From contig JBBBDQ010000750.1 of the NCBI GenBank assembly GCA_037127315.1, positions 1,734,501 through 1,798,500 of the forward strand: DNA of 64,000 bases. Reading direction: 5' to 3'. Position numbers and translations under genes: made by a program. This DNA is from Ascarosepion bandense. Lineage: Eukaryota > Mollusca > Cephalopoda > Sepiida > Sepiidae. Every line of letters begins with the position of its first letter. Positions within the stretch are counted from its first letter, which is position 1. The notes beneath the pieces were generated by a model, which saw only the letters and a program-made list of their open reading frames with translations, was not told where the DNA came from and made no database searches. Shown one piece after another: positions 20,930 through 31,745 of this stretch.

Positions 20930-21185
20930 ATTATATTAATTATTACGTTAGAACATGCGAACAACAAACTACTACAAAATTGTACATTTTGTTTCGACAT
21001 GAAAAAACAATATCTCATGAGGTAGTTAACAATGACAGTAATAATTTTTTTACAATAATACGTTTATTAACATCATTGTTAACACACCCGATGAGACACT
21101 ATTCTTTCAATGTCGAAACAAAATGTACAATTTTGTAGTAATTTGTAGTTCTCAACTGTTCTGACGTAACAATTATTGATAAATA
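20930..21185. repeat. Inverted repeat (hairpin family)
   Basis: Left arm (about 20940-21045) contains acaaaattgtacattttgtt and cgacat; the right arm (about 21070-21180) carries the reverse complement in order, with a short loop near 21050. It relates to 53644-53900 and, as a single arm, to 5890-6000. Confidence 0.75.
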
Positions 21186-21266
21186 ATCATTGCTCTATTT
21201 TTATATTGACCACTGTTTTAAATTAACCTTCCCGTTGCAATTATTTTCTTCGTTCTTATTTTTTTG

Positions 21267-21298
<32 letters not shown>

Positions 21299-21401
21299 AT
21301 ATTGTATATAATACAAAGAAAAGTGGAGCTGAAGTTATTTTACCTTTAAAATAGCAATATGTCTATCGCCTATCAATGGGACCTGTGTGTGTTGCGTGCA
21401 A

Positions 21402-21402
<1 letters not shown>

Positions 21403-21460
<58 letters not shown>
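21403..21460. repeat. (GATA)n microsatellite
   Basis: About 14 GATA units. Confidence 0.95.
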
Positions 21461-21461
<1 letters not shown>

Positions 21462-21663
21462 GTTCGGTCCGCACTGTTTGGGGATACTCCAGCCTTGAAG
21501 ATTATGATGCGTTCCAGTATAAAACAGGCTCTTGCCACACGGTTTTTCCACTTTTGTGTTATACACGCTCTGTCCCTGGTATTGAGCACTTTTACTCATA
21601 AATATAGTATACTTTAAAATAAGCCTTTTTTATAGTAGGTAGATATAAACAATTTTTATCAAA

Positions 21664-21795
21664 AGCCTGGTATATATATATAGTGATGACGTTAGTACAT
21701 CAGCGATTGACCTGACAAAGTGGAAACCATATTGTTTTCTAGAGAGAAGGTTGTAAAATGTGAGATGCCTATTTCAGCATTGATTATAGACTTGG
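21664..21795 (-). mobile_element. Jockey/CR1-like LINE, RT fragment
   Basis: Aligns by eye with 27425-27555 (catatcagc/gtgagatgc landmarks: acctg-aaagtggaaaccatat, gattatagacttgg). It covers the early RT segment only and is heavily diverged. Confidence 0.6.
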
Positions 21796-22860
21796 AATAA
21801 AAAAAATGAGAAGTAAGAGTCTAATAGGGGTGGGGGTGGTTAGATAAATCAGAGATCTCACCAGAGTTCAAAAACTACAGAGAAAAGCAGGAAAGAGTGA
21901 GGCAATAGTCGTAGAATTTGGAAGATGACTAGAACCAGCTCCACATGACATTTCTTTAGGAAGATGACCGGAATCAGAGTTTGAGTCTGAGTTTTGTTTA
22001 TCGGCATATCAACACCTCTGTGGGTTATTTAATGCCAAATTGGTGGAGTTTTAAGGTATTTTTTAAATGTTTGCTTACAGTGAAAAGAATGATTTACTCA
22101 AATTTTGATGAGAATTTTTTTTTATTTTAGAAAATTTCTAGTTATGTATTCAAAAATGTATTGCTGGTAATAATTTTTTCCATCAAAAATGTATTATGGC
22201 AAAATTGTTTTTTTCCTTTCAAAATGTATTGTTGGTAATATTTTTCCTTCATAAATATATATAATTCTATAAAAGTCTATTTTTATACTTTCATAGTATT
22301 TTGACCCCAGTTTGCGGGTTAACTATTTACCCATAACTGGGAGCCTGACAGGTTCTACCACTCTATGGCAGGGTGGACCTAGGAACAACAGCAATTAAGA
22401 GGTGGTTCCACGCTCCTCACAACCTCCAAATAAGAGGCCTTGCTGCCGGATGCAGTTTACCGTCATACCCAGGACAACTGGAAGCAGAAAAAATGTATAG
22501 TGTATGGATGTGTGTGTGTGTGTGTGTGCACATGTGCGTGTGTATGTATGTATGTATGTGTTCATATGTTTGTGTCTGTGATATAGCGGAAAGGAAGAGA
22601 CTGGGATAGATTAACGCATACTAGAAAAAAAAAACAGAATCGTGTAAATTAATTCACGTTTATGCCAAGGTTGCTAATGCCCACATCGCCATAATATCCA
22701 AGCGAAATCCCCTTTGCTATGCACAATTCTAAACACCACTCATTCTGCCCAATTTGTCCGTCTCGAGTTTATATTCAAACAGAAGCAACTGTAAACAATC
22801 TCAGTAAATATCGAGAAATAGCTGTTGTCTGTGTAGTAGACAAGATTGCGTTGACTACAA
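21796..22860. other. No gene recognised
   Basis: Contains partial internal repetition of aaaatgtattg-tggtaat at 22145-22235 and a (TG)n/(TATG)n tract at 22508-22560. A 78-codon ORF crossing the TG tract is not credible. Confidence 0.5.
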
Positions 22861-23155
22861 TCGGTTGTGGTGCAGTAGTTATCGGCTCGGAACGAGAAAT
22901 CGGGGAGCTGAGTTCGAGTTCCAGTTGAGTTCCATGCTTACACTTACGCACAAATACCCTTGGAAAAGGTATTAATCCGACTCTCCCCTCCAGTTATGAG
23001 TTAAATAACAGAACAGATTCTATAGTCTTGGCTGGCAACCAGTCTACTGAAGAAAGTAATGGTAACATACTGTGGGATAATCTTCTGCCCAGTCAGTCAT
23101 GTCTCTTTCGAGACATGATCTCCCAAGCGTGTATCACGTATGGCACTTAACTAAC
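22861..23155 (+). mobile_element. tRNA-derived SINE (main family)
   Basis: Full-length-like: ttgtggtgcagtagttatcg head, gagttcgagttcc B-box-like, gtattaatccgactctcccc, tctctttcgagacatgatct, and end tcacgtatggcacttaacta. Confidence 0.85.
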
Positions 23156-23164
23156 CGTTCAAAT

Positions 23165-23267
23165 TAGATGTGCTATGCGGTGCATTGAATATTGGATCGG
23201 AATGAGAAATCGGAGAGCCGAGTTCGAATTCCAGTTCAATTCGTTGCATTCACTTACGCGCAAACGT
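23165..23267 (+). mobile_element. tRNA-derived SINE, 5' fragment
   Basis: Head tatgcggtgcattgaatatt and gagttcgaattcc with the first part of the body, cut off where LINE sequence starts. Confidence 0.75.
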
Positions 23268-24430
23268 ATCGCACAATGAAGGTAGTATTGAACGGACATA
23301 CCTCCCAGTACTATCATACGAACACGAGGGTGTCCCTCAAGGCTCTATTCTAGGTCCTATGTCTTTCCTTATCTACATTAACGATCTTCCCGATATAATA
23401 AGATCCTAAGTATGCATATACGCTGACGACACTACGGTTTACTCTCGCCTCGATCAAAAATCTGCTGAGGCTGACAAAGCAAATCTCGCTGCCGAGCTTG
23501 AAAAGGACCTCCGATCCGTGGCGAACTGAAGTAAGAAATGGCTCGTGAATTTTAATGCTTCCAAAACGAAGCTGCTATCTATTAACCATCACAGACAATC
23601 GCTCCTAATCCCCATTAGCTTGAACAATCTAGTCTCCCTGAAAGCGAAACACTGCGCCTCCTCGGATTAACTCTCACAACAGACCTCAAGTGGAATGACT
23701 ATATGTAATCCATAGCTAAATCCGCTGCTAAGAAGGTCGGTTCTCTGTGTAGGGCCAGGAAGTTTATCCTGTCTGAGTCAATCCTGCACATACATTAATC
23801 TACCATCCGCCCGTGCATTGAATACTGCTGCCATATCTGGTCGGGTGCTCCTGCTATCCACTTAGGGGTCCTTGACAAAATGCATTGGAGAATCTGTAAT
23901 GTGATCGATTCCGACTTGGCAGCTCAGATACAGTCACTTTCTCACCTGCGCAATGTAGCTTACCTGTGTCTCTACTACAAATACTTTCACGGCTTCTGCT
24001 CCGATGAACTTTTAGCTCTTTAGTGCCCCCTATATAAGAATTTACTCGAGCTACAAGATTAGCAACTAAGTCCCACCCTTTTAATGTGAAACCAATAAAA
24101 TGTAAACGCAAATTCTACTCCAACAGCTTCTTTTCTCTCACATCCCGCCTGGGAATTCCCTTCCGTTTACTTGCTTCCTCGGCAGCTACGTTCTCCAAGA
24201 ATTTTTAATGTAAAGTCAATAGTCATCTCCTATCTCACTAACCTGCATCCTCACTCTCATGCTGCTTTCTCCGTCTACACTCTCTTCAGTATTCTCATCC
24301 TTCTCTTACCCACCTCCTGACATATGCTATAACCTGTCACTCTTTCCCATAACTTTCCTCCTATGTAACCCCCTGCGCAACAGTGGCAGTAAAATGCCTT
24401 GCTTGGGGTGATATGATTATTAAAAAAATA
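23268..24430 (+). mobile_element. Jockey/CR1-like LINE, 3' half, decayed
   Basis: Starts in RT sequence (aaggtagtattgaacggaca) and passes the block holding the YADD-equivalent (tatacgctgacgacac, 23418-23433). It continues through the thumb and C-terminal regions to the 3' UTR and end ggggtgatatgattattaaa. It retains the tctttccttatctacattaa segment that is deleted in the 26.2-27.7 kb copy. Multiple stops and frameshifts. Confidence 0.8.
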
Positions 24431-24447
24431 AACTTCGAAATGTTTTA

Positions 24448-24450
<3 letters not shown>

Positions 24451-24512
<62 letters not shown>
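24451..24512. repeat. (TC)n-(TA)n microsatellite
   Basis: TC repeats then TA repeats between the LINE end and a SINE 3' half. Confidence 0.95.
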
Positions 24513-24515
<3 letters not shown>

Positions 24516-24672
24516 CCAGCTATGGTTTGAATAGCAGAACAAATTATATTGTTGGCAAACAGTCTACCGCAGAAAGAAATGGTAAACTACTGCAGGAAAA
24601 TCTTCACCTTAGTCAGTCATTGATCGAAAGAGACATGATCACCCAAGCGTGTATCATGTATGTTACTTAACT
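24513..24672 (+). mobile_element. tRNA-derived SINE, 3' half
   Basis: tccctccagctatggtttga, cagtctaccgcagaaagaaa, and the tcacccaagcgtgtatcatg end. Two further partial echoes of the SINE 3' end (gcgtgtatcacgtatgacac, agagacatgatc) lie at 24715-24800. Confidence 0.75.
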
Positions 24673-24904
24673 CAAAGTCAAAAGGAAATTAAGCGAGGAA
24701 GTTGTGGAGAGGCATGATTGGCCAGGCGTGTATCACGTATGACACGTAACTAAAAGAATCAGCAGTGATTTAGGTAAGGATGTTGTGGAGAGACATGATC
24801 CCGCTTTGATAATTAATAATGACAGCGAATAGTTCAGGATGATCGATCACTAATAAATCTGTATGAAATCAGTTAATATCAAAGCAACAACAAAGGCGAA
24901 TTCG

Positions 24905-25117
24905 ACTCGTTAGTTCTTTTTTCCTGCTTTTCTCAATAAACACAATCTACCCGGTTGGGGACGACCGATTGAATCTCGACAAAGAGGTTCTATATTTTGT
25001 TCGTCCTCATTTTTATCCTATTGCTCAACCATTAAATTTTGAATAGCGTATTTTTGTGTATACTACGACTTGACAATAACACCGTGTTTTGAAGTTGCAA
25101 ACAGGGAATAAATTACG
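24905..25117. repeat. Unidentified dispersed repeat, copy B
   Basis: Same orientation match to 1860-2065 over about 210 bp with scattered substitutions. Confidence 0.6.
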
Positions 25118-25612
25118 CCCTTGATTATAATACGACCCCGTAATAGAGCCATCTTACGTAAATTCTTTTTTAAAATTAGTACCATATTATCCACTAAAAT
25201 CTCAATGTCGTAAATATTTATTTCATTTAAAATATTTAAATTTCCCGATATTAAAGGATAGAAATGAATCGGATGTTTACCCATTACATGGCTCATAATT
25301 TCTGGACTCCTGGGTATGATGATAAACTACATCAAGGCCGCTAATCGGTATATTGAAGATTTTGATGAGCGTGAAACCACGTCTCAATTGCTGTTGTTCC
25401 CAGGTCCATCTTAACATGGTATGGTAGCACCTGATAGGGTCCAAACTATGGGTAAATAATGAAACCACAAGCAAAAGCAAAACATTATGAAAGTAAAAGA
25501 AATACATTTTTATATAAAAAATACCAGCAACACTTATTTTTAATAAAATTAGCAACAATACCTATTTATAGTAAAATTATCCACAATACCTATTTATAGT
25601 GAAATTACCAAC
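25118..25612. other. No gene recognised
   Basis: Ends in about three copies of a 28-bp tandem motif (caatacctatttatagtaaa) at 25540-25610. Otherwise nothing recognised. Confidence 0.5.
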
Positions 25613-25895
25613 TGTTGTAATCCTGTTTAAGGGGTCACAAATAAAAACAGGAACATGGGATTAGTGTAAACAATTGTATTAACAAAATAACGGGTAAAGG
25701 TACAATATGCCAGCTTGTTCGTCTAGCTGACGAGCAAGTGATGTTGGATATCAAAGTCTCTGTTCGGTAGTCACTCTACGGGTGTTTAACTCACACCAGA
25801 CTGGTGCTCTTCCTATGACTACTAGTCATATGGTATTTATGCGGGTTGAGTAAGTCCATTACTATGTTAATGGGTAGGTCCGGACAACACCAACA
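25613..25895 (-). mobile_element. Solo LTR candidate
   Basis: Minus-strand sequence of 283 bp begins TGTTGGTGTTG and ends TTACAACA, giving TGTTG...CAACA inverted ends. It carries a TATA-like gcataaatacc at about 25845. No internal retroelement coding or second LTR is nearby and no target duplication was identified. Confidence 0.4.
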
Positions 25896-26072
25896 ATACA
25901 TTTTATCTGTAAAGCATGCAATTGCATTTAAAATATATTTAGTTGTAGCCAAAAAATTATGTTCAAAATATTTAGATTTCGGGATTAAATAACCAATAGA
26001 GTTTGGTATGCGCTAAACAAAATCAGCCAACCATGACTCCCGTTTCAAAACGTATTTTGCAAGAGAAAGTTT

Positions 26073-26152
26073 AACTGGACATACCCTGTATTACATGTTA
26101 AGATGTTAATTAAACTGGACATACCCTGTATTACATGTTAAGATGTTAATTA
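26073..26152. repeat. 40-bp perfect tandem duplication
   Basis: Two adjacent identical 40-bp units starting aactggacataccctgtatt. Confidence 0.95.
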
Positions 26153-26194
26153 AACTATTACACTTTCTTTTTTTGACATGATTCTATTTTTTTT

Positions 26195-27740
26195 TTTTAA
26201 TCGTGTCACCCCAAGCAAGGCATTCCACTGCCACTATAGCGCAGGGGGTTACATAGCGGGATTGGATATAGGAAATGTCAGAAGGAGGGTGATAGACGAC
26301 TTAGGATGTACATAGGGAGAGAGTTAGAGAGAGTGGGTGTGAGTTAGTGTGTTAGGAGGTGTCTATTGACCTTACATTTAAGCTCCTGGAGGTTGTAGCC
26401 GTCGGGGAAGCAAGCATGAGGTAGGGAATTCCACAGGCGGGAAGTGCGAGGAAAGAAGCTGTTGGAGTAGAAATTGCGGTTACATTTCATCGGTTTCACT
26501 GTAAAAGGGTGGGACCGAGTTGCCAATCTAGTATCTCGTGCAAATTCACATCTAGGGGGCACCAGTGATTTAAGTTCGTCAGAGCAGAAGCCATGAAAGT
26601 ATTTATAGAAGAGGCACAGGGAAGCCACGTCACGCCGGTGAGAGAGATACTGCAGGCGGGCAGCCAAGTCGGTATCAATCACATTACAGATTCTTCGCTG
26701 TATTTTGTCAAGAACCCCGAGGAGAATAGAAGGGACACCCGACCAGATGTGGCAGCAGTACTCAATACACGGGCGGATGATGGATTTATATAATTTCCGG
26801 GCCCTGCACAGAGAGCCGACTTTCATAGCTGCGGATTTAGCAATGGATTCGACGTAGTCATTCCACTTGAGGTCCGCTGAGAGTGTCAGGCCAAGCAGGC
26901 GTAGTGATTTACTCTCTGGGAGGCAAGCCTGTTCCGTGCTAATGGGAGGGAGGTGCGGTTGTCTGTGGTGGTTAATTGACAGCAGCTTCGTTTTGGAAGA
27001 ATTGAATTTTACGAGCCATTTCTTACCCCAATCCACCACGGATTGGAGAGCCTTCTCAAGCTCAGCAGCGAAGGTCGCCTTGTCACCTACACCAGATTTT
27101 TGATCGAGGCGAAAGTAAACTGTGGTATCATCGGCGTACATGCCTACTTGTGATCTTATGGTATCGGGGAGATCATTGAAAGAGCGTAGGACCTAGGATA
27201 GAGCCTTGGGGTACACCCGCATTTGTAGGGTAGTTCTGGGAGGTATGTCCGTTTAATACCACCTTCAGTGTGCGGTTAGAGAGGAATGACCGCATTAAGT
27301 CCAACAAAAGTCCAGTTATGCCATGGTTTCGCAGTTTCCGTAGAAGGCCGGCATACCATACTCTGTCGAATGCTTTAGAGATATCCAAGGCGACGGTTCG
27401 GGCTTCACCATTCTTGTCGAGAGCCTGGTATATATACTCGGTGATGGTCGTTAGCATGTCAGCAGTGGACCTGGTGAAGCGGAAGCCATACTGTTTGTCC
27501 GAGAGGAGCCCGTGGGCTGTGAGATGCTGAACGACCTCGGCATTGATAATGGCTTCGAACACTTTGCCGAAGATCAGAAGAAGGCTGATGGGGCGGTAAT
27601 TTGTGGGGTCCGATGGTTCACCAGTGTTTTTGAATATTGGAACCATAGAAGAAGACTTCCAACAGGCAGGAAAGCAGGAGGAAGATAGGCAGAGATTGTA
27701 GAGCTTAGAAAGGATAGAGGAGAGTTCAGGGGCACAATAT
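26195..27740 (-). mobile_element. Jockey/CR1-like LINE, best copy
   Basis: The best-preserved LINE of the window, covering about 1.5 kb of the RT, C-terminus and 3' UTR. The 5' end is truncated (about 27740), so no endonuclease or ORF1 is present. The 3' end on the minus strand reads ccttgcttggggtgacacga then ttaaaa and A-rich sequence. Two large minus-strand ORFs (27646-27173 and 26344-27141) together span RT fingers to the C-terminus. APE-type LINE of the Jockey/CR1 group is inferred. Confidence 0.85.
26344..27646 (-). pseudogene. LINE reverse transcriptase (Jockey/CR1-like), two frames
   Basis: Reading minus: NYRPISLL (RT block 1), LDISKAFDRVW (first catalytic Asp), a GFR and LSNRT region, GVPQGSILGPTLF (PQG block), then YADDTTVYF with the catalytic DD pair. 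The thumb is WGKKWLVKFNSSKTKLLSIN, followed by LRLLGLTLSADLKWNDYV and the C-terminal LCLFYKYFHGFCSDELKSL, and the ORF ends VNRHLLTH. The catalytic residues are all present, but about 11 nt are missing near 27150-27170 relative to the 23370-23400 copy, putting PQG and YADD in different frames. This copy alone cannot make active enzyme. Confidence 0.85.
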
Positions 27741-27845
27741 TTCTATATATTGATAAATGATGAAAATTAAAATATTGTATTTGACTAGGAATGGAGAGAA
27801 AACATTGTAAAAAAGAAGCAAAAAGAAAATGGAAATATTTGACGT

Positions 27846-27966
27846 AGTGTAATGGTCAGCAAGATTGTCTAGCTGGATTAATTACAATTGAGTAGTGGAT
27901 TCGTGATTAGTGGGTTCGATCCTGACTGGGAGTTGCACACTTTCCGCCTTATGTCACATCTCAGCT
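27846..27966 (+). mobile_element. Third tRNA-derived SINE family, copy 1
   Basis: A-box-like agtgtaatggtcagcaag and B-box-like gtgggttcgatcctgac, then agttgcacactttccgcc. Unlike the main SINE body. Confidence 0.6.
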
Positions 27967-27992
27967 ACGCCTAGGAAATCATTTGGTCACCT

Positions 27993-28095
27993 AGTTGTGG
28001 TGTAATGTTTAGCAAGCTTGTCTTGCTAGGATAATTACAACTGAGTAGTGAGTTTGATGCTCACTAGATACTCCATACATTCCGCCTTGTCACAT
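27993..28095 (+). mobile_element. Third tRNA-derived SINE family, copy 2
   Basis: Same layout 145 bp downstream: ttgtggtgtaatgtttagca and tgagtttgatgctcacta, then catacattccgcct. The B-box is decayed. The two copies probably arose by tandem duplication or paired insertion. Confidence 0.55.
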
Positions 28096-28375
28096 CTAAG
28101 ATACTCTTTGAAAATCAACTTATCTAAATGAATGTTGGAACAAAGTTTAGGAGAGATAACATAACTTTTACTTAGAGTTTCAATATACAGGAAATTGTGG
28201 AGAGCCATGGTTATCAACGTCTTGAATGAAGATGGGTCATAGAAGAAGATGAAGACATGGCCTGAAACTTTATAATCCTTAGTTTCTTTTTGTATGTGTA
28301 TCGTAGATACCATCCCTTGAACAATTTTCCGATGTTTTCTCACTACGATTCGTTTGCGCAATGACCTTAGATCGT
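28096..28375. other. No gene recognised
   Basis: A 108-codon minus-strand open frame overlaps the SINE and shows no recognisable domain. Confidence 0.4.
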
Positions 28376-28640
28376 TATTTGCTAATCTATTTTAAAGTTT
28401 TCAAACAGGTAAAACCAAGCTTAGTAAATATATGCCCTACACTAGAGGCTCTAATCAACTCGGAAATTGTTAAGCATCTCACATCACAAGGACATTTTTT
28501 CAGATAAACAATATGGCTTTCGCTTCTCTAGGTCAACTGCTGATGTGTTAAGAAAAAAGTCTTTCAAGCTTTAGGTAAGGACGGTGGCACTCGGGCTGCT
28601 ACTTTGGATATATCGTAACTATTTGACAGGATTCGGCATG
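28376..28640 (+). mobile_element. Jockey/CR1-like LINE, RT fragment
   Basis: Sense match to the RT start: LEALINSEIVKHLTSQGH, then a decayed GFR region and AATLDIS-like sequence with a stop. Frameshifted and isolated. Confidence 0.65.
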
Positions 28641-28790
28641 CAGTCGAAGTCCCCAAATGACGCAGCTTAAATGTGGCACAAAGCCGAAAGTGTGGGGCAT
28701 CCGGTACGGATCGAACTCACCATTCAGTAGTTGTTCTAGAAGAAAGCTTGTTAGCCATTACAACACGTCGAAGTGCTCATTTAGTTGGGC
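28641..28790 (-). mobile_element. tRNA-derived SINE, minus-strand copy
   Basis: Minus strand: gttgtaatggctaacaagct (A-box-like) and gtgagttcgatccgtaccgg (B-box-like), then the cacactttcggctttgtgcc body. Related in head to the 27.9 kb pair. Confidence 0.6.
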
Positions 28791-29045
28791 TATGCGTGGT
28801 TTTCCTCTTTTCCTCTTGCCTTCAATCTTTCATGTGAGTATCAAATTTTTCCAGCCTTTTTTCCTTATTATTTACTACAGAAACCTCAATCGTCTCTTCC
28901 TGGCGTTCAGTTTTCCTTTTCGCTTAAAACTTCTCATATTCGGCCCATGATATTCCCAGCATCCTCCTGCAGAACCAGATTCCAGATCTCATTATCTGTG
29001 AGTGGATTGTCCACCATCCCTTCCATATAGGAAGGCTGATAGTAC
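28791..29045 (-). mobile_element. RTE-like LINE fragment
   Basis: Antisense match to the C-terminal region of the RTE-like LINE (compare 1480-1700). Very decayed. Confidence 0.5.
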
Positions 29046-29394
29046 GTAAAATTTAAATGCACTTTTCTTTGCTTCTAATTAATTTTCCTGTTTCTTAATA
29101 CTTTACTGAGCTTTAGAAAGCATTTTTCGCTATTCTGGTTTCGATGTCATGCTTTTCGACCTCTCTAAAAACTTTTCACCGGTATTTGCATGTTTAATTT
29201 TGGTATCTCTAATTTGTTGGTCTCTTCCTTTCGCTAACAACCATATCTTGTGCTGTTAAGATTGCAGCCGCGAATAATGAATCCCGGTAAGACTTGTAAT
29301 TCCCTCAGAATTGTGTAAAGCAAGAAGACAACTTATTAATACCTTTTCGATGTCTGTTTATTTGCTGAATTTATCTTCTATCAGTATGTAAGGT
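29046..29394. other. No gene recognised
   Basis: Nothing supported. Confidence 0.5.
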
Positions 29395-30232
29395 GATTTT
29401 TTATAATCATTTCACCCCAAGCAAGGCAGGACTGCCACTGGTGCTCAGTGGGTTAAAAAAAAGGTACAGGGGATACCGAAGAAAGGAAGAGAGGTGGATA
29501 GGATTTGAAAGGTATATGAGATTTAGGGAGGGGGATAGAATTTAGGGAAGTAGCGTATGGTAAATAACATTGCATTTAAACTTTTGGAGATTGTAGCTAT
29601 CAGTAAATCAAGTATACGGAAAGGAGTTCCACACAGGGGAAGTGCGGGAAAAGAAACTATTAGAGTAGAACTGGAGTTTACTTTTGATTATTTTGATGGT
29701 AAAAGGGTGAAGTTCATGTGTTTGGTGCACCAGGGAAAGAAGCTCATCAGAGCAAAAGCTCGAAAAAAATATATATATATTTTTAATCATATCACCCCAA
29801 GCAAGGCGGTAACGCCACTGATGTGCAGGGGGCGACATAAGAGTGAGAAGATTAGAAAAGAGAAAACCGGAAACCGCATTCAAAACAGGGAACAAGGGAT
29901 GAGCCTCTTCCCCTGTTCAATAGATGTGGGTGGAGTGTGAACCGGGCGATAGTTTAGTCTATCTACTCCAATTGAAAAAAAAAAAAACAAAGTGAGAAGA
30001 TTAGAAAAGAGAAAACCGGAAACCGCATCCTAAACAGGAAACAAGGGATGAGCCTCTTCACCTGTTCAATAGATGTGGGTGGAGTGTGAACCAGGCGATA
30101 GTTTAGTCTATCTAGTCCAATAGTTTAGTCTATCTACTCCAATGTTGCAGAAAAGACAGAGGGAAGCCACACTCCGTCGGCGAGCTGCCAAGTCAGGATC
30201 AATTACGTTGCAGATCCTCTTTTCGATTTTGT
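29395..30232 (-). mobile_element. Jockey/CR1-like LINE, interrupted
   Basis: Minus-strand LINE 3' UTR and C-terminus (29395-29775) resumes at 30142-30232 with the ICNVIDPDLAARRR segment after about 365 bp of inserted sequence. The join falls inside the coding stretch between CSDEL and the LCLF block. Degenerate. Confidence 0.7.
29778..30143 (-). mobile_element. Short LINE-tailed repeat, tandem, inserted in LINE
   Basis: Minus-strand copy of the short repeat at 5697-5833: LINE-like 3' end at 29788-29845, then body (aacaagggatgagcctcttc), and a ggagtagatagactaaact-type start. The body is repeated once more at 29993-30125, so at least a partial dimer is present. Confidence 0.55.
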
Positions 30233-30285
30233 CTTTTTTGTGCTCTCGGTATATGTTGTGGATTATTTTAATATCATTCCCAAAT

Positions 30286-30404
30286 GCTTACGACCATATC
30301 ACGTTGATTACACCGGTTCTCGCTCGATCACCGAAGGTAAGCAACGTTGAGCCTGGTCATTACTTAGATGGGTGACCGCTTGGGAATACCAGGTACTGTA
30401 AGTG
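30286..30404 (+). rRNA. 5S rRNA-like sequence, probable pseudogene
   Basis: 119 bp collinear with eukaryotic 5S rRNA: gcttacgaccatatcacg at the 5' end, gatcaccgaaggtaagcaac in the middle, atgggtgaccgcttgggaat, and the gtactgtaagt end. It has several substitutions relative to what is expected, and lacks a T-run terminator directly downstream. A SINE head begins immediately after, so this may be a chimeric retrocopy or a pseudogene instead of a functional gene. Confidence 0.75.
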
Positions 30405-30565
30405 ACGGATGTGCGTTGTGGTGCAGTGGATATCGGCTCGGAAAGAGAAATCGGTGAGCCGAGTTCGAATACCCTGAATACCCTGCATTCACTTAAGCAC
30501 TGGTACCCTTGGGAAAGATATTAATCCGTCCATTCCCTCAAGTTATGGGTTAAATAACAAGGTAG
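30405..30565 (+). mobile_element. tRNA-derived SINE, 3'-truncated
   Basis: ggatgtgcgttgtggtgcag head, gagttcgaatacc, a short internal repeat (ctgaatacc), then the body to gttaaataacaaggtagg, where it stops. It directly follows the 5S-like sequence. Confidence 0.8.
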
Positions 30566-31004
30566 GACTTTGGGACCATGGCCTTAAAAACAAATTCCAA
30601 GTAATCTTGGTACTCAAAAAGAAAAAAGTATTACTAGACACAAAAACTTATTTTAAAAAAAAACAACAATAAATTGTTGAAAAGAAAAAGGTATTACCAG
30701 CAAATAAAAAAAAAATTTAGTTGGCAATAAATGACCCGCCGAGGTTGATATGACATAAAACAAAAACAACCAACCAACAACCTTCCCAAATATGTCATGG
30801 TTATCTAGTAATTCCAGCAGTTCTTTTTAACGTATCTTATAGGAGTGTATAAAATAAATATTTTGTTCGGTTCTTAGCCCGCAAATGATGAAGGTTGAAA
30901 TCTTTGCAAGAAAATGAAAGACTCCGAAGTGAATGGAAATTACTATTTGCGATTAAAATTGACATCAACGAAAGTGTTTTTGAACTAATGTAAGTTTGTG
31001 TAGC
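30566..31004. other. No gene recognised
   Basis: A-rich stretch with keyword-poor sequence, possibly LTR-proximal flank. Nothing supported. Confidence 0.4.
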
Positions 31005-31115
31005 GTAGTGTGCAAATGAGATACACGCATAAATAGAGCGAACCTGTGAAAGGAGAAATAGCTGTGAAAGAAGAAATAGCTTCCTACAAGATTTGCACAT
31101 CACAACAATGGCATC
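31005..31115 (+). repeat. LTR remnant, 5' side
   Basis: gcaaatgagatacacgcata and aatagagcgaacc correspond to gcaaatgaaatacacacaca and aatagtgcgaacc near 36575. Exact LTR borders and a primer-binding site were not determined. Confidence 0.45.
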
Positions 31116-31239
31116 GCCGAATCTATGTTTGACCACGCCCGACGATCCGGAGCATGAAGGGAGACGTAAATAAGATGCTTTGCAGTGATGGCCAGGATAA
31201 AATATTATAACTAAGAGACAGATGAAATGAAGGAGAACA

Positions 31240-31745
31240 ACATTAGATTAGGGTATGTTCCTCACAACAGCAGGATGTGAAACCGTAAAGAAAGTTTAGA
31301 CGATGGCATACCCGAAAACTTAGAAGATCTACCCTTCGAAGAAATCGTCGAAATAATAAAAAAGAATATTAGTCCAGAGATTAGTCATCGCGGAAAGAAC
31401 AATGTTTTTTGAGACGATGTAACAATCGAATGAGTCTATCATACAATTTTTACACCGATTAAAAGAAAAAACCAAGCACAGCGAATTCTAAAAACGTGGT
31501 TGTGGTAGAATGACCGCAGAAGGTGAACTGATCAAGTTACGCTTAATAAAAGGCATACATGACCCCTCATTTAAACACAAGATATTGAAAAGACTGCAAG
31601 GTGTTGATTTGAACTTAGAAACCCGTATATAATTCGTGCAGCAGCTAGAATTGATAAAGCAGTTCAACCAACAGCGGGACGAGAGAGAAAAGTATGGCAC
31701 AAAGAAATATAAAGTTCGATACAAGTGTAGTAAACAAAACAAGAT
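31240..31745 (+). pseudogene. Gypsy gag region
   Basis: Frames with stops give FLHRLKEKTKH, GELIKLRLIKGIHDPSFKHK and LELIKQFNQQRDEREKYG, a charged helical pattern typical of the capsid region of gypsy gag. A zinc-knuckle remnant follows only at 32495-32570 (KCSAFGKTCLICKKK), after about 0.6 kb of unassigned sequence (31800-32380) that may itself be an insertion. Confidence 0.55.

Noticed and set aside
22373..22609. 78-codon ORF
   Set aside because: Half of it is a (TG)n tract.
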